Shown in pieces: positions 46,001-57,444 of a stretch of 64,000 bases of DNA; the first letter of the stretch is position 1; every line of letters starts with the position of its first letter. The stretch covers positions 4,071,501 to 4,135,500 of the forward strand of contig JAEOAD010002231.1 of NCBI GenBank assembly GCA_036365145.1, given 5' to 3'. The stretch is from Orientallactaga sibirica. Lineage: Eukaryota; Chordata; Mammalia; Rodentia; Dipodidae. The position numbers were made by a program, and so were the translations under genes. Under the pieces are notes generated by a model. It saw nothing but the letters and a program-made list of their open reading frames with translations. It did no database searches and was not told the origin of the DNA.

Positions 46001-46144
46001 TGGCCAGGTGTGGTAGCACACGCCTTTAATTTCAGCACTCAGGAGGCCAAGGTAGGTGGGTGACCATGAGTTCGAGGCTACCCTGAGACTACATAGTGAA
46101 TTCCAGGTCAGCCTGGACTAGAGCAAGATCCTAACTTGAAAAAC

Positions 46145-46147
<3 letters not shown>
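46001..46147 (+). repeat. B1 SINE with downstream compound microsatellite
   Basis: GGCCAGGTGTGGTAGCACAC head, ACTACATAGTGAATTCCAGG. The tail passes into (TA)n(GA)n(GATA)n at 46146-46203. ATATCTTATA on both sides (about 45989 and 46198) is a likely TSD. Confidence 0.9.
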
Positions 46148-46175
<28 letters not shown>

Positions 46176-46313
46176 TAGATAGATATAGATATAGATATAT
46201 ATCTTATACTGTAAAGTCTGTATCAAATAGAAAAGTTGAGTAGATAGTGGAACATATGCTATGTGTATTTTATCACAATAAAAGAAAACTTACAGATAGA
46301 TCACTGTTTAGAT

Positions 46314-46516
46314 TAATTTTTATTTATTTAATTATTTTGAGAGAGAGAGCAGCAGTTAGATAGATGATAGGTGTGCCAGAGCCTCTGGCCACTGCAAACA
46401 AACTTCAAACTCATGTGCCACCTTGTGCATCTGGCTTATGTGGATACTGGGGAAATCAAACCTGGTTCATTAGGCTTTGCAGGCAAGTGCCTTAATCATT
46501 AAGCTATCTCTCCAGT
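46314..46516 (-). repeat. tRNA-like SINE, short form
   Basis: TTTTATTTATTTAATTATTT tail complement, CCACCTTGTGCATCTGGCTT middle, head complement AAGCTATCTCTCCAGT. AGATCACT on both flanks suggests the TSD. Confidence 0.87.
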
Positions 46517-46619
46517 GAGATCACTTATTTTATTAGTAAGTGACCTTTGAATGGACAAGGTAACTATGCGGCATAGTAGAAAACATGGAAGTTAGGTAAT
46601 AAGACAAATTATATTTTTA

Positions 46620-46834
46620 TCTTTCTTTTTTAATATACATTTTTATTTTAGAGAGAGTAAGAGGCAGAGAGAGAGAACGGGTGCACCAGGGCCTGTAGCC
46701 ACTGCAAACGAACTCTAGATGCATGCGTCACCTTGTACATCTGGCATACATGGGTACTGGGGAATCAAGCCTCGAACCAGGGTCCTTAGGTTTCACAGGC
46801 AAGTGCTTAACCACTAAGCCATCTCTCCAGCCCA
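46620..46834 (-). repeat. tRNA-like SINE, short form, small internal insertion
   Basis: GTCACCTTGTACATCTGGCA middle, head complement AAGCCATCTCTCCAGCCC. TSD ACAAATTATATTTTTAT (46603-46619) / ACAAACTGTATTTTTAT (46835-46851), two mismatches. Confidence 0.9.
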
Positions 46835-47652
46835 CAAACTGTATTTTTATACTACTACTTCTGCCATATGTTTTGGCAAACCTTTTAAGCTATCTTGCTA
46901 TAGTTTTCTTATGTTTAATATAAATGTATTCTATAAACTGTGAATCAGCTTATAGATTTTAGGTGCAATGTTTCATTCTTTCAGAAAAGTAATTTGTTAA
47001 ATTGACTATTAGTATTGGATATTTACTATTATAGTTCTAAGAATGTTAAAATTGAATACTAAACTTTTGCTTTGCATTACTTGAAAAAATGCAGGTGTTT
47101 TCTTCTTGCATGTAATTACTGGAGAAGGGAAAAGTTTAACTATACTTGAAGATTTTTTTATACTTTTTACTGGCAGTGTTGATGTTGGTTTTATAGTGAT
47201 TGATATCTTAAAGATCCCCAGCATAATTTCTGAGGAAAGGGCTACCTGAACTGAAATCAATATTGATATTTTGCTTTTTCTCTCATTTAAGTCAATGAGT
47301 TAAATAAGTAACAAATATTTATACAGTGAGATAAAAGTAATAGATTGAGGCACAGTGATGGGGTCGTATTATATTTACATAATAAAATTATTTTAGACAC
47401 TGATCAAAGTACATTTCTGGTGATTCAACTTCAGTGGACTAAAAAATTTTTATTTTCTTGTCATTAAGATAACACTGAATTTGTATTCATCATCCTCTGC
47501 TTCCTGTCTGTAATGCAATGTATCCAGCCACCTCATGTTCCTGGTGGCATGCCTTCCCTGCAATAACTCATAAGCCAAAATAAACCCTTCCTTAATAAAA
47601 ACATAACACTGTAATTAATTTAAAGGGATATTTTATAAAACTGGGGTAATAT

Positions 47653-47935
47653 ATTAGTTATTTTTGATCAAATACCTGACCAGAAACAATTTAAGGAAGG
47701 AAAGGGTTTAACTTGACTTACAGTTTCAGGGGGTACATTCCATTATGGTAGACAGAAGCAGGAGGGAGTGAGGGGGGGCTGTAACACTTCAAGGTATGTC
47801 CCCAGTGACCCATTTCTTCTAACAAGGCTCCACCTTCTAGCATTTCCACAGCCTTCCCCAGCAGTTTCACCAGCTGGGGACCAAGAGTTCAAACACATGA
47901 GCCTGTGGGGGGCATTTCATATTCAAGCCACAATA
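47653..47935 (+). repeat. Unnamed about 330-bp interspersed repeat, diverged
   Basis: ATTAGTTATTTTTGATCAAA, CCAGAAACAATTTAAGGAAG, ACTTACAGTTTCAGGGGG; right end AGCTGGGGACCAAGAGTTCA ... TTCAAGCCACAATA. Intermediate between the 6142 and 7299 types. Confidence 0.65.
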
Positions 47936-48722
47936 GATAGGATGTAAGAAAATCATCAATGGAGAACTTACTTCTTAGCAAAATAAGGAGGAAAACATAA
48001 GAATCTGAAGATCAAACAACCAACAATGTATTAGTTGAAATACTTACTGCATGCCCTGCTTTGGGCGTGGCAATGGACTCGATAACCACGGGTACAATAT
48101 GTAATACTGAAAGGATGTAATCTTTCAGTGTCACTGTCTTATGTATCTGCTATCACTTACAGTTGCTCTACAAATATGCATTGACTCTGAGTAACACAGC
48201 AAATGTGACCTGCATTGAGTTACAACTAATATTTAACCCCCTTTTGTTAATTGTAATATTGCTGCTTTTTGCTTCAGAATATTTTAGATGTGTGTGCAGC
48301 CTTAGTGGCATTTTTAATGTAAATGTCTTCAAATAGTATATTCAACCTTCTCTTTGTCCTGAGCTCTACAATATCATTCATATATGTGAAGCATCAGGCT
48401 CTGGAGGTGAAAAACCTCTGTGTAATACATGAGACTAGTGTGAAGAAGCAAGAGAATAATTCCTGACTACAAAAGGCTTGCCTTTCTTGTCAAGCAGTCG
48501 AGAGGGATTCCCACAAGACTTGCATGACCAAGTCTAACACTAAGTAATCTTTAAATTATTTCTGTGTGAGGCATCATCTGGTTTGTAGTTTTAAATTTCT
48601 ATTTGTTTAAGAACTACCAATACTTTATTTGTTACTTACATAGAAGGACTCTCCTAAATTTTCCTGGATCCACAGTTTACATTCCCTAGGGACATCTTTG
48701 AACAAGGGATTTTTATTAATCT

Positions 48723-48876
48723 TTTTTTTGTTTGTTTGTTTTTTGGTTTTTTGAGGTAGGGTCTCACTCTAGCCCCTGGAATTCAGTATGTAGTCTTAGG
48801 CTGGCCTCAAACTCACAGTGATCCTCCTACTTCTGCCTCCTCAGTTCTAGGATTAAAGGTGTGTCTGCCCAGCAAT
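48723..48876 (-). repeat. B1 SINE
   Basis: GTTTTTTGAGGTAGGGTCTC, GGAATTCAGTATGTAGTCTT, GATTAAAGGTGTGTCTGCCC. TSD TTTTTATTAATCTT (48709-48722) / TTTTTACTAATCTT (48877-48890). Confidence 0.92.
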
Positions 48877-49289
48877 TTTTACTAATCTTAATACAGTAAT
48901 TGTATTTCCAGCTATATTCCAGTGAATGACAACAAAAAGCAATCCCCAAAAATCATTACAGAATTTGAATATTTTTTAATATTCAGGTGCCAATCTGTTT
49001 AAAATCACTTGACTCATCTACTGTCTTCTTTACTCAGCTTTAATTTTCTTCAGGAGACTTTTCACCATTAAACATTGTTTATTTGGGTTTCTGTTGTGCA
49101 CTTCTTTCTACTCTGTAACCATGAGTACAAGAACATGTTTTCATTCATTGTTCTATCACACAGCTTTGCACAGAGTTTGACATGTAGTAGAAATTTACTA
49201 AATATTGGTTTAAACCCCATCTCATCCATCTTGAGTGCTTTCTCTTCTGGGTACTGCCCTCACTTTTGCGCAGCCTTCTTTTAGACATT

Positions 49290-49445
49290 TTTTAAAAAAT
49301 TTTATTTTATTTATATTGTAATAACAGGTTATACTCTCTTATCCCTAGCCCCTGCTCCCATTACCCCAAGGACCCTCCACAGTGGGGTTATGGTATTTAT
49401 TGTGGGGTCATGAAAGCAGTCCCTGTGAGGTAGCAGGGGAACTGT
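49290..49445 (-). repeat. Unrecognised retroposon family, short member (3' end only)
   Basis: A-rich tail complement at 49290-49318, then AAGGACCCTCCACAGTGGGG, TATTGTGGGGTCATGAAAGC. Comparable to GAGGGCCCACCTCAGTGGGG and CCCCATGAGGTTATGGG in the 60-kb copy. Confidence 0.5.
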
Positions 49446-49460
49446 TAGACTAATATTTCT

Positions 49461-49689
49461 TTTATTAGTTTTTTAATTTTTATTTATTTATTTATTAGAG
49501 ACAGAGAGAAGGAGAGAGAGAGTGAGAAAGAGTAAGAATGGGCGTGCGAGGGCCTCCAGCCACTGCAAACGAACTCCAGACACACACACCACCATGTGTA
49601 TCTGGCTTATGTGGGACCTGGAAAATCGAACCAGAGTTCTTAGGCTTCTTAGGCATGCGCCTTAACCGCTAAGCCATCTCTCCAGCCCC
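49461..49689 (-). repeat. tRNA-like SINE, short form
   Basis: TTTATTTATTTATTTATTAG tail complement, GCCTCCAGCCACTGCAAACG, head complement CGCTAAGCCATCTCTCCAGC. TSD TAGACTAATATTTCT (49446-49460) / TAGGCTAATATTTCT (49690-49704). CpGs retained. Confidence 0.94.
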
Positions 49690-49729
49690 TAGGCTAATAT
49701 TTCTAGTACACAGATCCTTATACTGTGAA

Positions 49730-50130
49730 TTTGCTAGTTTAAACCCTCCATCACCTTCACAAGACATTGACCCCGTCACTGTGTGTGCTCTTCTTGAGCC
49801 TGGCTCCTCCTGGAGGTCCACTGCCCACTAACACAATGTCTAACCATCTGTGTCTGTATTTCCTGAAATCCCCTCCCTTGCTTTCATGTGTGCTGTCCTT
49901 TGACTCTTCCTACCTACCTGACCAAGTGATGTGCCCCCACTTTCATGGAGCTTACTTTCACTCTCTGTGACCTTACCATTCTTGTGTATCTGTTAAAGCC
50001 TCCTTGCAGTTTTTTCAATTTATTATCTGTCTGTTTTCTATATCTAGACTTATGAGTTTCCAGACAAAAAGAAATGTCCATCCCTGTACATTGCCTGAAG
50101 GGGTTCAGTAAATGTACAGTTAAGTAATAG
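49730..50130 (+). repeat. Possible ancient L2-like remnant
   Basis: CTTCTTGAGCCTGGCTCCTC, AATCCCCTCCCTTGCTTTCA, CATGGAGCTTACTTTCACTC and GCCTGAAGGGGTTCAGTAAA resemble a decayed L2 3' region. Weak. Confidence 0.35.
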
Positions 50131-50323
50131 TATTATATACATGAAAACAGAAGTCAGCAGGTGACATGATGCATGTCACTAATCGTGTAGCCAGTTACAT
50201 AATGGACTGTGATGTGAGCTGGACTAGGCCTTTTTGTTTCCTGACTTCTGTAGTCCAGGACTATACTGCTAAGTGAAACATTTTTTTTTTAATAAAATAT
50301 CTTTGTTTCTTCTTCCCTCACAG

Positions 50324-50451
50324 ATATTGATGATGTTGAGAAGTTCAAGCCAGGTTACCTAGAAGCTACTGTGAATTGGTTGAGACTTTATAAAGTGCCA
50401 GAAGGAAAGCCAGAGAATAAATTTGCTTTTAATGGAGAATTCAAAAACAAG
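50324..50451 (+). CDS. Ppa2: Ppa2 coding exon (substrate-binding Tyr-Lys)
   Basis: A 128-bp exon, acceptor CAG at 50321-50323, donor GTGAAG at 50452. Its first two bases complete the Asp codon split from the previous exon, and it ends in phase 0. It encodes (D)[18 protein letters not shown] then [20 protein letters not shown] and FKNK. The LYK pair corresponds to yeast PPase Tyr192-Lys193, which bind the phosphate product, and both are present. The [19 protein letters not shown] block is highly conserved in animal pyrophosphatases. Confidence 0.97.
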
Positions 50452-50958
50452 GTGAAGATGAGAATGTTTATTTTAGAATGTACCTCCTAGTACCTATACA
50501 GTAATTGTTTAACTTAACATTTTTGTGAATATTTGTATTAGTATGACAACAAAGTATTTACTGGCTTACATACTTGATACTATCATTAAATTTTAAAGCA
50601 AATTTAAGTTAATTAACAAGGCTGAAAAGTATCTATTTCATTATCTTCTCTGAACATGGAGGAATTCTACTGTCAGTTAAACCTTACAAGTTGTATATGA
50701 AGAAAAATTTTCCATTTACTATTTTGAGGTTATTTACCTTTAATGTAAATCCATTGACAATTTCCTACTACCTGTTAATTCTACCATGACTGAATTAACA
50801 ATTAAGAAAGCACTTGACTTATCTTACTGTCATAGCACCTTTTTCTACTACAATGTTATAAAGTTGTTGTGAAATGTCTCTAAGCCAATAGGACATAAAT
50901 GCAGAAAATGAATCTAAAAGTTAAAGTCTAAAATATGGAATTTTTAAAAGCTGTTATG

Positions 50959-51110
50959 GGACAGGTATGATGGTACACATTAGTAATCCAAGTATTCTGG
51001 AGGTGGAGACAGGAGGATCAGAAGTTCAAGGGTGTCTCTGGCTACATATGAGTTCACGGACAACCTGGGATTTATGAGGCCTTTTCTCAAACAACAAAGA
51101 AATAAATTTT
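50959..51110 (+). repeat. Old B1/B4-like SINE
   Basis: GGGACAGGTATGATGGTACA head, TAATCCAAGTATTCTGGAGG, GACAGGAGGATCAGAAGTTC, A-rich end. Diverged. Confidence 0.65.
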
Positions 51111-52384
51111 TAAAAGAGCCAAAAATCACATAAAAGGAGCCTTAGCATGGCTTTTTTTTTAAAGCTGTTACCGCTAAGTAAACTGCACATTCTAAATCAG
51201 CTTCTCAGTGGGTACTAATAAAGTACACTTTGTAAGTGAAATAAAGCACTTAAAGAAAACTTGAAATTTACAATATCTCTCCATATGAGAATTGAGTGCC
51301 GTATCCAATTTTTTTGAAAGGTTCATTTAAAAAACAGAACAAAAACCTTTAATATCATAAGGACTGTGTTTAGAATTATTCAACACAAATAAAAAGCTAT
51401 AATTTTTTGACTGGATTCTTTTAAAAATAAGACGTTAAAATTTTATGTAACAAATTATTTTTTTTATTTTTCCTCAAATATGTTATATTTCTTCATTTGA
51501 AATAATACAAATTATAAACCTATATTTTGTGGTCCTTTATTGCCTGAGGCTGAGCCTACCACATCATGAATTTACTGAGTGAGGTATCTTTTATGTTTTG
51601 TTTGTTCTTGACAAGCATTCTTTTCTGTATGAATACTAGGTCCTTCTTACAAACTCTCAAAAAATAGTCATTTTATGCATTGCTTTCCACCACTGCCATT
51701 TAAAATACATAGACTAATTCTAGAACATTTAATCATTCCTCTTTAACAAGTTAAAAAATGGCTGCTGTTACTTATTCTGGGTTTTTTTTCCCTGATCCTT
51801 TAAACAAGTACTGATTCCAAAGAGTCACAACTATGTGAGTAATTTTGTATAAAAATGTTTCCTTGTATTATCTAGATAAGAAATCAAATATCTTGTCCCC
51901 AGTCTTAAGTGAGAGCCCCCCTCACTGAGAATTAAGCCATTCTTCATCTCAGTCCACAGTAGACCCAAGAGACCTTTGATTTCACAGGCTAAATTTTCCA
52001 TTATTGTCATATCTCAGAACCCACGATTCTGCACTTTCTTCATTATCATGATAATTAGCTGCTATTAAGGAGAAAAGAGCTAGTATGAGTTAATTAATAA
52101 ATAAGGATTGTCTTTAAAGAAGAAAGGCAGCATTTTAGGAAAACACATTATCAAAAGAATGTTAGGCTTTGGAATAATACAGCAAGCTTTTATTAGTCAG
52201 TTTTACCAATGTATATCTAGCGAGATGTTTGTCTATTATTGGTTGTACATTTTGAGACATCTTAATACTTATTACTAAGAAAGAATTGGAAAATACTAAG
52301 AAAGTTTAATGTTTTCAGATAGTTAATAGTCCAAAACTATTTTACAGTTAGACTGTGCAGTTGTGGACTTACAAGTTATGGGCT

Positions 52385-52760
52385 AAGCTCAGTGCTTTTT
52401 ATGTATCATCTTAGTGATTCTTTCAGTCACACTGTTGATTAGATGAGAGGTAGGCAAACTTTCTGTAAGAAGGTCAACAACAGATGCTTTAGGCTGTACA
52501 GACCAAGTGGTTTGATCACAACTATTCAATACTGGCAGGGCAGCACTAAATCAGCCGTAGGCTGAAAACTTATGGCATCCTGTCCTTACCTGCACTCCTT
52601 ACCCACCAATTCTTAGTGCAGTGAGCCACATTATATGTCATTTTTCAGGTGAGGAAACTGAGGCTTAGAGGTTCCATCTGTTGTTCAAAGTTACACAGCT
52701 AATAAATAAGCAAGCTAGGTTTTATACTCACTTGCCTGATCCAGAGCTCGTGCTTATAAT
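52385..52760 (-). repeat. MIR remnant interrupted by an old hAT-like DNA-transposon piece
   Basis: MIR text on the - strand: GTGAGGAAACTGAGGCTTAG, AGTTACACAGCTAATAAATA and CTTGCCTGATCCAGAGCTCG at 52645-52755, with its outer part at about 52385-52445. Between them, 52447-52560 (GTAGGCAAACTTTCTGTAAG, ATGCTTTAGGCTGTACAGAC) resembles an ancient non-autonomous hAT element. Confidence 0.55.
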
Positions 52761-52833
52761 TAACTTCGCAGTCAAATCATCTCTGTGTCACTATCATGTG
52801 GTGATTGCTGTGTCTCTTTCTGGTTGGAACTAG

Positions 52834-52919
52834 GCTTTTGCTCTTAAAGTTATTAAATCTGTTCATGAATGTTGGAAAGCCATGATGATGAAGAAATGCA
52901 ATAGTGGGTCTATAAACTG
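52834..52919 (+). CDS. Ppa2: Ppa2 coding exon
   Basis: An 86-bp exon, acceptor TAG at 52831-52833, donor GTAAGA at 52920. It enters in phase 0 and leaves after TG of a split Cys codon. It encodes AFALKVIKSVHECWKAMMMK then KCNSGSIN(C), following FKNK of the previous exon. The AFALKVIKSVHECWKAMMMKK helix lies near the C-terminus of the fold and packs at the dimer side in known structures. Three consecutive Met residues precede KKC. No frame or splice damage is seen. Confidence 0.95.
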
Positions 52920-53419
52920 GTAAGAATTTGTCTTTTTATTTAAGTAATACAATTTATTGTTAGTTGATGTTAAGCAGCCACATATACTGCTCAAATCTTA
53001 CTGCTTTAAAGAAGAGATTTCAGTTTTTTTTTTTTTTTTTTCTGAGCACCTACTTAGTGGTCATTGCTGTGTGGGAACTGTGAAGCCACAAGTCCAACAT
53101 AGTCTCATTTTTCAGATTCTATATTTTAGCAGGAGATACTGATCAAGTAAATATTTAATTGCAATGTAGTAATGTGTACATAGAGTAAAAACTAGTAATT
53201 TTTCAATACATAGATATTTGGTTATTTTATGAACCTAGTAGCTATGCATCATTTCTTTTTTTTTTTTTTTTTCTTCATCATTTCTTAAGAATAGTAAAAG
53301 CCATCTTATCCAACATGATCTAGACCATTAGCTGATTTAGAGAGGGCTGGCCCCAACAGAGCCCCACCTGCTGGAGACTTAAGTAGGAAGCTTAATCAAT
53401 CAAAAATACCTGAGGCTAG

Positions 53420-53581
53420 GGCCAGGCGTGGTGGCGCACACCTTTAATCCCAGCACTTACTTGGGAGGCAGAGGTAGAAGGATCGCAGTGTGTTCAAGGA
53501 GGCCAGCCTGAGAATACAGAGTGAATTCCAGGTCAGCCTGAGCTAGAGTGAGACCCTACCTCAGAGGGGGAAAAAAAAAAC
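53420..53581 (+). repeat. B1 SINE
   Basis: GGGCCAGGCGTGGTGGCGCA head with CpGs, GCCAGCCTGAGAATACAGAG, A tail. CTGAGGCTA on both flanks (53411-53419 and about 53583-53591) is the TSD. Confidence 0.93.
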
Positions 53582-53791
53582 ACTGAGGCTATGGTGCCAT
53601 TTACATTCAAACTACCACATAAATAAATACTTATTTACCAATTTTTGGATGTTGGGTTAAGACCTTTTCTACTTAGATCCTACATAGATTTTTTTTTCTA
53701 CATGTACTACCATAATTTAGAGAATAAAGATACTATAATCCTTAACCTCATACAACTTAAAAACCCTTGTGAAAGTTTAATGTTCTTTTTT

Positions 53792-53965
53792 TTTAAATTA
53801 TTTGTTTTTTAGAGACAGAGAGGGAGAGAGAATGGGTGCACCAGGGCCTCTAGCCACTGCAAACGAACTCCAGATGCATGCACCACCATGTGCATCTGGC
53901 TTATAGAAACTGGATCCTTAGGATTCACAGGCATGCGCCTTAACGCTAAACCGTCTCTCCAACCC
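53792..53965 (-). repeat. tRNA-like SINE, short form, small deletion
   Basis: ACCACCATGTGCATCTGGCT middle, then TATAGAAACTGGATCC, where part of the GGGTACTGGGGAATC segment is missing. Flanked by TAATGTTCTTTTTT at 53778 and 53966. Confidence 0.9.
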
Positions 53966-54111
53966 TAATGTTCTTTTTTTCCACACTTTTTACTGTTTTA
54001 CACCTAATGTGATGCCTAGCAGTCCACCTTTATTGATTTAGAACCTCATAATTATTTACAGCCTTCTCAGTGTTACTTCTTTTTCTGTACTGTTTTCCTT
54101 GAACAACTTAA

Positions 54112-54299
54112 TATTTATTTACTTGAGAGAGAAAGAGGCAGAGAGAGAGAATGGGCGCGCCAGGGCCACCAGCCAGTGCAAATGAACTCCAGATGCATGA
54201 ACCCCCTTGTACATCTGGCTTATGTGGGTTGTGGAGAATCGAACCGGATCCTTTGGCTTTGCAACAAATGCCTTAACCGCTAAGCCATCACTCCAGCCC
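54112..54299 (-). repeat. tRNA-like SINE, short form
   Basis: GGGCGCGCCAGGGCCACCAG, ACCCCCTTGTACATCTGGCT, head complement CGCTAAGCCATCACTCCAGC. Perfect 16-bp TSD TCCTTGAACAACTTAA at 54096-54111 and 54300-54315. Confidence 0.96.
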
Positions 54300-54639
54300 T
54301 CCTTGAACAACTTAAACTGGTTTGGAAACAAAGATTTTTGCTTGCATTATAGAGAATAAAACCAGTCACCCTGGAGTGAAGACCACATGGATGGATGTCA
54401 TTAACCTCTCTGGATCCAGAGAAATTTAGAAGTGATAGTCAGAATGCTATTTGCTATTTCCCTCATCTCCTTAATCATCCTTTTAAACAATTTATATAGT
54501 CCCCAGGGGGACTCATGTGTTTCCTGTTTGTTTTTTTCCCCTGGTTCATCTATGTCATTCTTCCTAATCTGAGTATTCTTAATTCCTTTAAGCTCTGGAG
54601 TCTTGTTGCTGTAGCCTCAAAGGCAATAAGAAGGCATAC

Positions 54640-54796
54640 AATAGCAGTAAGAGCTGATATTTATTGAACTCTATACTATGTTCTAGGTTTGGGGAGTCTT
54701 ATATGTGGTGTTTTTATTAATACTCAAAAAACCTTATATATGTTATTACTATTTCCACTTTACACATGAGGAAATTGTGGTGAGATGGAAATTTAA
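54640..54796 (-). repeat. MIR-like ancient SINE remnant
   Basis: AGCTGATATTTATTGAACTC, TATTTCCACTTTACACATGA, GGAAATTGTGGTGAGATGG follow the MIR core read on the - strand. Confidence 0.5.
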
Positions 54797-54980
54797 ATAA
54801 TTTCATTTGCAAGCAGAGAGAGAGAGAAGAGAAAATGAGAATGGCTATGCTAGGGCCTCTTGCCCCTGCAAACAGACTCCAGGTACATGCACCATTCTGC
54901 ATCTGGCTTTATGTGGGCACTAGGGAATCAAACCCAGGCTGTCAGGCTTTCAGCAAGCTTTTAGCCACTGAACCATGCTG
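54797..54980 (-). repeat. tRNA-like SINE, short form, diverged
   Basis: GCAAGCAGAGAGAGAGAGAA, GCACCATTCTGCATCTGGCT, head complement TTAGCCACTGAACCATGCTG. Confidence 0.82.
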
Positions 54981-55047
54981 AATTATTATAAGATGCATTT
55001 ACAAGCTTTTTTTGCCTTTATTTGGTAAACTGCTTTCTATTTCTTAA

Positions 55048-55059
55048 TTTCTTTTACAT

Positions 55060-55098
<39 letters not shown>

Positions 55099-55230
55099 TT
55101 TGTGAGAGTGTATGGGCACACCAAGGCCTCTTGCTGCTGAAAACTAGCTGCAGACCCCAATGCTACTTTGTGTATGTGGTTTTTCATGAGTACCCGAGCC
55201 ATCAGCCTTTTTAAGCAAGTGCCTTAATTA
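55048..55230 (-). repeat. tRNA-like SINE, short form, head lost, (TTTA)n tail
   Basis: (TTTA)n at about 55056-55100, GGGCACACCAAGGCCTCTTG, TTTTTAAGCAAGTGCCTTAA. The head complement (CCATCTCTCCAGCC) is missing. Confidence 0.8.
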
Positions 55231-55479
55231 ACTTCTTACAATGTGGTGTTAATAAGTAGCAGGCCTTTCTTTCCAACTTTTTAGTTCTGTTTTTTTCCAG
55301 TCCAGTTGAGGGCCACACTGTTTACTATAGCCATTCTCCCAATCAGTGTACATAGCTACCTCAGAATTAGTCACCCAGGGACATAGTTAGAACTTTCAGA
55401 TGTGTTGTCCTTATTCTAAGCAGATGGAAACACTCCCTACTCGATTCTGGTGAGCCTCCTTGCTTAAGAACCTTGAGAT

Positions 55480-55920
55480 CCAGTCTTCTTCCCTAAAAGA
55501 ACAAACACAGACTTTTGAGGTTTGGCCCCTGCTACTCACCCAGCTTCATTTCCAGCCATTTCTTGCTCTTAATTTACTGTTGCAACCACGTAAAACTACT
55601 TTGTGACTCCTGTAAATGCCACACTCTTCTTGCTCTCTGGCCATTGCTTGCTTGGTTTTCTTTGCCATGATTGTTTTCTTGTTTTTTTTGAACTGGCTAT
55701 GCTTGCTCAATTTTTAAGATTTAAACACCTTCCTTCATACTAGTGCAGGCCTGCTTAGGCGCCATTATCCTCTGTATCACAGTTACTGCATACAGAGTTT
55801 ATGAATCATCCCTTCTGTAGGGTAAGAGCCTCGAAGCAGATGAATGAGCGAGACTTGGTTATACTCCAGTGCCTGGTATACAGGAGCTACTCGGTAAACA
55901 CCTGCTGGAGTCAGTTGTTT
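55480..55920 (+). repeat. Possible ancient L2-like remnant
   Basis: CTCTTCTTGCTCTCTGGCCA, GTAGGGTAAGAGCCTCGAAG, CAGTGCCTGGTATACAGGAG and CTACTCGGTAAACACCTGCT follow the usual L2 3'-end wording. Confidence 0.42.
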
Positions 55921-56060
55921 CAGTAGAACCAGGTAGTGACTCTTCTGTTCTCAACAGGTCTCTGTATATAACCTAGTGTCTCCTGGAACCTGGATCCTTC
56001 TGCCTCAACCTCCCAAGTGCTGAAAATTACCTAAGAGTACAAATATTACTATATCATTTT

Positions 56061-56259
56061 AAAATATTTATTTAAGAGAAAGAAAGAGGCAGAGGGGAGG
56101 AGGGAGAGAATGGGTGCACCAGGGCCTCTAGCCACTGCAAACAAACTCCAGACACATGTGCCCCCTTAGCATCTGGCTTACGTGGATCCTGGGGAATCAA
56201 ACCTGGGTCTTTATGCTTCGCAGGCAAGCACCTTAGTTGCTAAGCCATCTCCCCAGACC
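56061..56259 (-). repeat. tRNA-like SINE, short form
   Basis: AAAATATTTATTTAAGAGAA tail complement, GCCTCTAGCCACTGCAAACA, head complement TTGCTAAGCCATCTCCCCAG. ACTATATCATTTT / ACTATGTCATTTT flank it. Confidence 0.92.
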
Positions 56260-56649
56260 ACTATGTCATTTTTATATTTCTTGTGACTCCCTTGAATTAT
56301 TAATCCCACTCTTCAGTTAAGTAGTAATGTGGTCTGCTTCTCCACTGTCCTTCCACAATGAATGTCTACCTCCAAGGAGCAGTTTGGTTGTCACCCCTGC
56401 AGTTTTATTCTTTGTAGGTTCTCATGTAACGACTGTGCACACTTGATTACAACCAAGAGTGTTTTGGTGGGTTTATTTTTAAATGGTATCTGTTGAGCCA
56501 CATGATAACAAAGCTTGACACAAAGATAGGTTCTACAAACCGAGTAAAGGAAAATATACTCAATTTTAACAACTTATATTTATGTCTTATAATTGTTTTC
56601 TTTTGTCTTCCCAGAGGATAGCACATGTAATATATAGAAAGTATTTCTT

Positions 56650-56659
56650 TTTTTAATAT

Positions 56660-56702
<43 letters not shown>

Positions 56703-56883
56703 TTTGGGAGAAATAGAGAGAAACAGAGAGAATGGGAACACCAGGGCCTCTAGCCACTGCAAACAAACTCCAGATGCATGTGCCACCTTATGCATCTGGC
56801 TTACATGGGTCCTAGGGAATCTAACCATGGTCCTTTGGCTTTGTAGGCAAGCACTTTAACCACTAAGCCATTTCTCCAGCCCC
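56650..56883 (-). repeat. tRNA-like SINE, short form, (TTTA)n tail
   Basis: (TTTA)n at about 56658-56705, GCCACCTTATGCATCTGGCT, head complement TAAGCCATTTCTCCAGCCC. Perfect 15-bp TSD TAGAAAGTATTTCTT at 56635-56649 and 56884-56898. Confidence 0.96.
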
Positions 56884-57329
56884 TAGAAAGTATTTCTTAT
56901 ATAATGATAGATACAGTTCTCTTTAGCTTTGTATGCAATCACCTCAGCATCACTTTCTTCTACAAACTTAGAGATTGTTGTCAAAGATCTAAGTCTTCAT
57001 ATTTGCTATCTCCAGGGTTCTAGACTGTGGTATTTCAGAATGAGAAGACTTGAAAGCCAAACCCTGAGCAGTGACTTGGAGACTATCCTTTGTCTGATTT
57101 CAGACTGACTTGGTGAAAATAATTTTCCCTTTATTACAGTTCCACAGCACTGACCTATAAATTTTAATCTTTTGTATTTGTTATTTTCAGGTAATGTTCC
57201 TACTTACGGCTTCATTTTGTTGTAGGAGTGGGAGATTACTTTAGAAATAGGATTTCAGATTTAGCAGATAAAAATTCAAGACATTCAGTTAATTTTGAAC
57301 TTCAGAACAACTTTAAGAAAATAAATGTA

Positions 57330-57444
57330 AGCTGAGTGTGGTAGTGCATGCCTTTAATCCCAGCACTCGGGAGGCAGAGGTAGGAATTGCATGAATTTGA
57401 GGCCAGCCTGAGCTAGAGTGAGACCCTACCTCGAAAATCCAAAT
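57330..57444 (+). repeat. B1 SINE, short type
   Basis: AGCTGAGTGTGGTAGTGCAT head, CCCAGCACTCGGGAGGCAGA, then GCCAGCCTGAGCTAGAGTGA without the ACTACATAG...GTCAG segment, then an AAATAAATAAATAAATGTA end that repeats the left-flank AAATAAATGTAA. Confidence 0.9.

Larger units (their letters stand above)
39064..50323 (+). other. Ppa2: Ppa2 intron (11.3 kb)
   Basis: Donor GTAAGT, acceptor CTCACAG after a T-rich tract. SINE-dense. Stretches with no recognised repeat: 39540-40660 (see the candidate conserved element), 41217-41783, 41990-42528, 43244-43675, 44802-45341, 45586-46000, 46852-47652 and 47936-48720. Confidence 0.8.
50452..52833 (+). other. Ppa2: Ppa2 intron (2.4 kb)
   Basis: Donor GTGAAG, acceptor ACTAG. 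Contains a B4/B1-like piece at 50959-51110 and old MIR/DNA-transposon remnants at 52385-52760. I see nothing recognisable in 50452-50958 or 51111-52384 (AT-rich). Confidence 0.82.
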